From Haemophilus parainfluenzae (GTDB lineage Bacteria > Pseudomonadota > Gammaproteobacteria > Enterobacterales > Pasteurellaceae), in the NCBI RefSeq assembly GCF_003252725.1, contig NZ_QEPO01000004.1, positions 62,001-126,000 of the forward strand: DNA of 64,000 nt. Reading direction: 5' to 3'. The translations under genes and the position numbers were made by a program. The notes below the pieces were generated by a model. It ran no database searches, had not been told where the DNA came from, and saw only the letters and a program-made list of their open reading frames with translations. This document shows positions 61,427 through 64,000 of the stretch, one piece after another; positions within the stretch are counted from its first letter, which is position 1, and each line of letters opens with the position of its first letter.

Positions 61427-62371
61427 ATGAAAAAAACGTTTCTCAAATTAACCGCACTTTTAGGCTTATTCCTGTTACCTTTTACGGCATTTGCAGAAGA
61501 GCCAATTCAGTCATTAAATAAAATGTCGCAAGCCATGCGAGATTTAAATTATGAGATTGCTTTTGTGCAAACTACACCAACGAATATGGACTCGTTCCGT
61601 TATCGCCATATTAAGCAAGGGCAAAAAGTGTATGCGCAGTTGGTGACATTAGATGGTGAGCAACAAGAGATCATCCAGCGCGGTAATTTAGTCAGCTATT
61701 TCCAGCCTGGGTCACGCGCTTTCACGATTAACAGTGGTGAGATTGTGGATGCACTTCCTGCGGTCATTCGTACTGATTTTAGCAAGCTGAGTCAGAATTA
61801 TGACTTTATTAAGCTTGGAAAAGACCGAATTGCAGGCCGATTTGTCGATACCATTCGTATTGTGCCCAAAGACGATTTTCGCTATCAATACCTCGTTTTC
61901 TTAGATGAAGAAAATGGTTTGTTATTGCGTGGCGATATGCTTGATCGAGAAGGCAAGTTACTTGATCAGTTCCGTGTCGTGACGTTATATATCGATGATC
62001 GTCTACGTGGTTTGACAGATTACCTTAATAAGGTGTCAGTGCCGCCACTTTTAAATGAAGGGAAGCAAGAGTCATTCCTTTCAATCAATTGGAAAACTGA
62101 TTGGTTACCGCAAGGTTTTGATTTAATTCGCCAGAATCAAGATGTAATAGATGGTGAAGTGATTGAAAATGCGTTATTTAGTGATGGTCTTTTCACTTTC
62201 ACGCTTTATATCAATAAAGCAGATAGCACTGCCGCAAAAGAAAATACATGGAAACAAGGGGCTTATACGATTTACAGTGAAGTCATGGGCGATAAAGAAA
62301 TTACCTTTATCGGACAGCTTCCAATTGCTGCAGCTAAACGAATTGTACAAGGCGTAACATTCCTAAAATAA
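61427..62371 (+). CDS. rseB: Periplasmic sigma-E regulator RseB
   Basis: 314 residues. Sec signal MKKTFLKLTALLGLFLLPFTAFA; an in-frame uptake signal in reverse orientation encodes its LTALLG. The mature protein is the two-domain MucB/RseB fold (IQSLNKMSQAMRDLNYEIAF onward, second domain from about 215). It binds RseA and mislocalised lipopolysaccharide or lipoproteins and slows RseA cleavage. Translation is separated from rseA by 70 bases that contain a terminator. Confidence 0.92.
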   Translation: MKKTFLKLTALLGLFLLPFTAFAEEPIQSLNKMSQAMRDLNYEIAFVQTTPTNMDSFRYRHIKQGQKVYAQLVTLDGEQQEIIQRGNLVSYFQPGSRAFTINSGEIVDALPAVIRTDFSKLSQNYDFIKLGKDRIAGRFVDTIRIVPKDDFRYQYLVFLDEENGLLLRGDMLDREGKLLDQFRVVTLYIDDRLRGLTDYLNKVSVPPLLNEGKQESFLSINWKTDWLPQGFDLIRQNQDVIDGEVIENALFSDGLFTFTLYINKADSTAAKENTWKQGAYTIYSEVMGDKEITFIGQLPIAAAKRIVQGVTFLK

Positions 62372-62390
62372 TTCAGTAGACGTGAGAAAG

Positions 62391-62470
62391 TTGCTATTTT
62401 GTTTCCCCTTGCTATACTTTCTTCACCTAATGGATTTTGATAGCTAGACCCCGTCCTGCGGGGTTTTGTT
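62391..62470 (+). ncRNA. Candidate small RNA or attenuated leader between rseB and mobB
   Basis: TTGCTA (62391-62396), a 16-base spacer and TATACT (62413-62418) form a good promoter. About 30 bases past the -10 lies an intrinsic terminator (ACCCCG, loop TCCTG, CGGGGT, then TTTGTTTT, 62448-62468). No open frame fits between them. A transcript would be about 45 nt. The element could be a tiny RNA, or the terminator may serve rseB and the promoter feed mobB with attenuation. Confidence 0.4.
62448..62468 (+). terminator. Intrinsic terminator between rseB and mobB
   Basis: ACCCCG, loop TCCTG, CGGGGT and a T-rich tail; a compact GC-rich hairpin. Confidence 0.88.
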
Positions 62471-62506
62471 TTATCAAGTGCGGTCATTTTTCTTAAGGTT
62501 TTTACA

Positions 62507-63016
62507 ATGAACAATCCCCTTCCTCTTCTTGGCATCACAGGTTACAGCGGTAGTGGCAAAACCACATTGCTGGAAAAATTGCTTCCTCAATTAATTAAAA
62601 AAGGCCTACGTGTTTCAGTGATTAAGCACAGCCATCACAATGCCCATGTGGATAAAAAGGGCAAAGACAGTTGGCGAATGAAAGAGGCGGGGTCTGCACA
62701 AGTTATTATGGCTTGCGATAGTCGTTGGGCATTAATGACAGAAACGCCTCAAGAGCCGGTTTCTTTAGCCTATTTAAGCCAACAATTTGATCGTCATTTA
62801 ACGGATTTAGTGTTAGTGGAAGGATTTAAACAAGAACCCATTCCAAAGATTTTGTTGCATCGACAAGAGATGACAAAACCTTTGCCGGAATTAGATGAAA
62901 ACGTGTTGGCTTTAGCAACAGATTATTCGCTTGAAACTGACCGCACTTTATTAGATATTAATCACATTGAACAGATCGCTGAGTTTATTTATCAATGGTG
63001 GAAAAAGACGCAGTAA
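62507..63016 (+). CDS. mobB: Molybdopterin-guanine dinucleotide biosynthesis adaptor MobB
   Basis: 169-residue GTP-binding partner of MobA. Walker A is GITGYSGSGKTTLLEKL, with VIKHSHHNAHVDKKGKDSWR and DLVLVEGFKQEPIPKI following, all typical. An uptake signal gives ETDRTLLDI. It overlaps the start of the MFS gene by 22 bases. It is unlinked from mobA, which lies at 39.4 kb. Confidence 0.94.
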   Translation: MNNPLPLLGITGYSGSGKTTLLEKLLPQLIKKGLRVSVIKHSHHNAHVDKKGKDSWRMKEAGSAQVIMACDSRWALMTETPQEPVSLAYLSQQFDRHLTDLVLVEGFKQEPIPKILLHRQEMTKPLPELDENVLALATDYSLETDRTLLDINHIEQIAEFIYQWWKKTQ

Positions 63017-64000
63017 TAGAAAGTCAGTACTATAAAGGGCTGGCTTGGGTGGCTTCCATGGCTTTGTTTATGCAAAGCTTGGATGCGACTATTTTAAATA
63101 CTGCCTTACCAACTATTGCAACAGATCTACAAACCCCCGTCTTTGAAATGCAAATGGCGATTATCGCCTATTCTCTGGCCGTTGCTTTATTTATTCCTTT
63201 AACTGCTTGGGCGGCAGCGAAATTTGGTACACTCACTGTTTTCCGCTCTGCTGTTTTTACCTTTGTATTTGGCTCGGTAGCTTGTGCGATGGCCACTTCT
63301 CTAGAAACTCTTGTATTCGCACGGATTCTCCAAGGTATCGGTGGTGCATTTATGATGCCGGTTGCTCGTCTTGCGATTATTCAAACCGTACCGAAAAACC
63401 AATTGATTAATGCCTGGAATTTAATGGCAACAGCTGGACTCATTGGCCCTATTCTTGGCCCGATTTTAGGTGGTTGGCTTGTGGTGCATACCTCATGGCA
63501 TTGGATTTTCTTAATTAATATTCCTATTGGTATGTTAGGCTTTTGGGCGGCGGCTAAAGTGATGGGAAATCATAAGGGTAATGCGTCTAAGTTAGACTGG
63601 ACGGGATTTTTACTCTTTGCATTTGGTTTAGTGGGTTTAACGCTCGGGCTTGATTTACTCGGTGAAAGTCAGAGTGATCGCATAACCACATATAGTGCAT
63701 TAGCGATTGGCATGGCATTATTGATGGCTTATTATTTTTATGCGAAAGGTAATGATCGTGCCATTTTGCCGTTATCTCTTTTCAATACAAGAACATTTCG
63801 ATTAGGCATTGCCGCCAATATCTTTATTCGTCTTTCCGGTTCGGCTGTGCCGTTCTTATTGCCATTAATGTTCCAACTTTCTTTTGGTTATTCAGCTGAA
63901 GAGTCAGGCTGGTTGCTTGCCCCCATTGCGCTAATGTCTGTCGTATTTAAACGTTTTATTGGACACATCTTAAATATCTTAGGTTATAAAACCACGTTAA
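62995..64000 (+). CDS. MFS multidrug-type transporter, DHA2/HsrA-like (5' part, runs off the window)
   Basis: 335 codons are visible and still open at the edge. Start ATG 62995 lies inside the end of mobB, overlapping by 22 bases; GTG 62998 is an alternative. The first helix reads WVASMALFMQSLDATILNTALPTIA, the D-A-T-I-x-N-x-A-L-P signature of 14-helix DHA2 drug:proton antiporters. LVFARILQGIGGAFMMPVARL is motif C-region-like, and GPILGPILGGWLVVHTSWHWIFLINIPIG is the next signature (here read as GPILGPILGGW and WHWIFLINIPIG). It resembles E. coli HsrA (YieO). Substrate unknown. Confidence 0.85.
   Translation, partial: MVEKDAVIESQYYKGLAWVASMALFMQSLDATILNTALPTIATDLQTPVFEMQMAIIAYSLAVALFIPLTAWAAAKFGTLTVFRSAVFTFVFGSVACAMATSLETLVFARILQGIGGAFMMPVARLAIIQTVPKNQLINAWNLMATAGLIGPILGPILGGWLVVHTSWHWIFLINIPIGMLGFWAAAKVMGNHKGNASKLDWTGFLLFAFGLVGLTLGLDLLGESQSDRITTYSALAIGMALLMAYYFYAKGNDRAILPLSLFNTRTFRLGIAANIFIRLSGSAVPFLLPLMFQLSFGYSAEESGWLLAPIALMSVVFKRFIGHILNILGYKTTL

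Overview
The window is a 64 kb piece of the chromosome of a Haemophilus-like member of the Pasteurellaceae. The evidence is the AT-rich sequence, the very frequent 9-mer AAGTGCGGT and its complement ACCGCACTT (the Haemophilus DNA uptake signal, USS), and proteins that read as close relatives of H. influenzae, Actinobacillus and E. coli housekeeping genes. H. parainfluenzae or a near relative fits best, but the species is an inference. No rRNA, tRNA, CRISPR array, prophage or insertion sequence was seen. Most of the window is dense core genome.

Layout. 1-7.1 kb (minus strand): 5' part of a TorC/TorY-type multihaem cytochrome, lysophospholipase pldB with a small membrane protein, asd, then a rimO-ngt pair encoding the S12 methylthiotransferase and a cytoplasmic N-glycosyltransferase with an unusual lysine-rich tail. 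7.2-12.5 kb: an MgtC-like protein, mutS, glpX, zapB, mioC. 12.5-12.9 kb: the chromosomal origin oriC, with perfect DnaA boxes and an AT-rich GATC-dotted unwinding region, between mioC and mnmG as in E. coli. 12.9-22.6 kb: mnmG, rsmG and the complete ATP synthase operon atpIBEFHAGDC. 22.6-28.7 kb (minus): branched-chain amino acid genes ilvG-ilvM-[lipoprotein]-ilvD-ilvA. 28.8-31.3 kb: a YebE-like protein, and an NSS sodium symporter with its 32-residue small subunit. 31.3-35.6 kb: cpdB (Tat-type signal) and arcB/argF diverge from a region with an excellent CRP site; arcB is followed by a decayed potE. 35.7-42.9 kb: rseC, rsmJ, trmA, maoP, dsbA, yihD, mobA, htpX, pepD, gpt. 43-48.4 kb: an orphan TPR-glycosyltransferase, dnaE, pyrR. 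48.5-55.5 kb: surA, mltG-tmk-holB-tatD, a DUF1523 protein, a PaeA-like CBS transporter, a lipoprotein. 55.6-59.7 kb: fruBKA. 59.8-64 kb: sdhE, rpoE-rseA-rseB, mobB and the 5' part of an HsrA-like MFS transporter.

How they work together. Envelope maintenance is a recurring theme: sigma-E and its regulators, with a good autoregulatory sigma-E promoter, plus surA, dsbA, htpX and mltG. The replication group includes oriC, dnaE, holB, tmk and maoP, which lies about 25 kb from the origin. Central metabolism covers ATP synthase, fructose PTS uptake and branched-chain amino acid synthesis.

The least ordinary items are: the N-glycosyltransferase with a 49-residue Lys/Thr/Ser tail containing an in-frame USS, the separate TPR-glycosyltransferase before dnaE, a lipoprotein gene embedded and translationally coupled inside the ilv operon, the potE pseudogene, tandem HPr domains in FruB, an intrinsic terminator splitting rseA from rseB, and a promoter-terminator pair without an ORF between rseB and mobB that could make a very small RNA.
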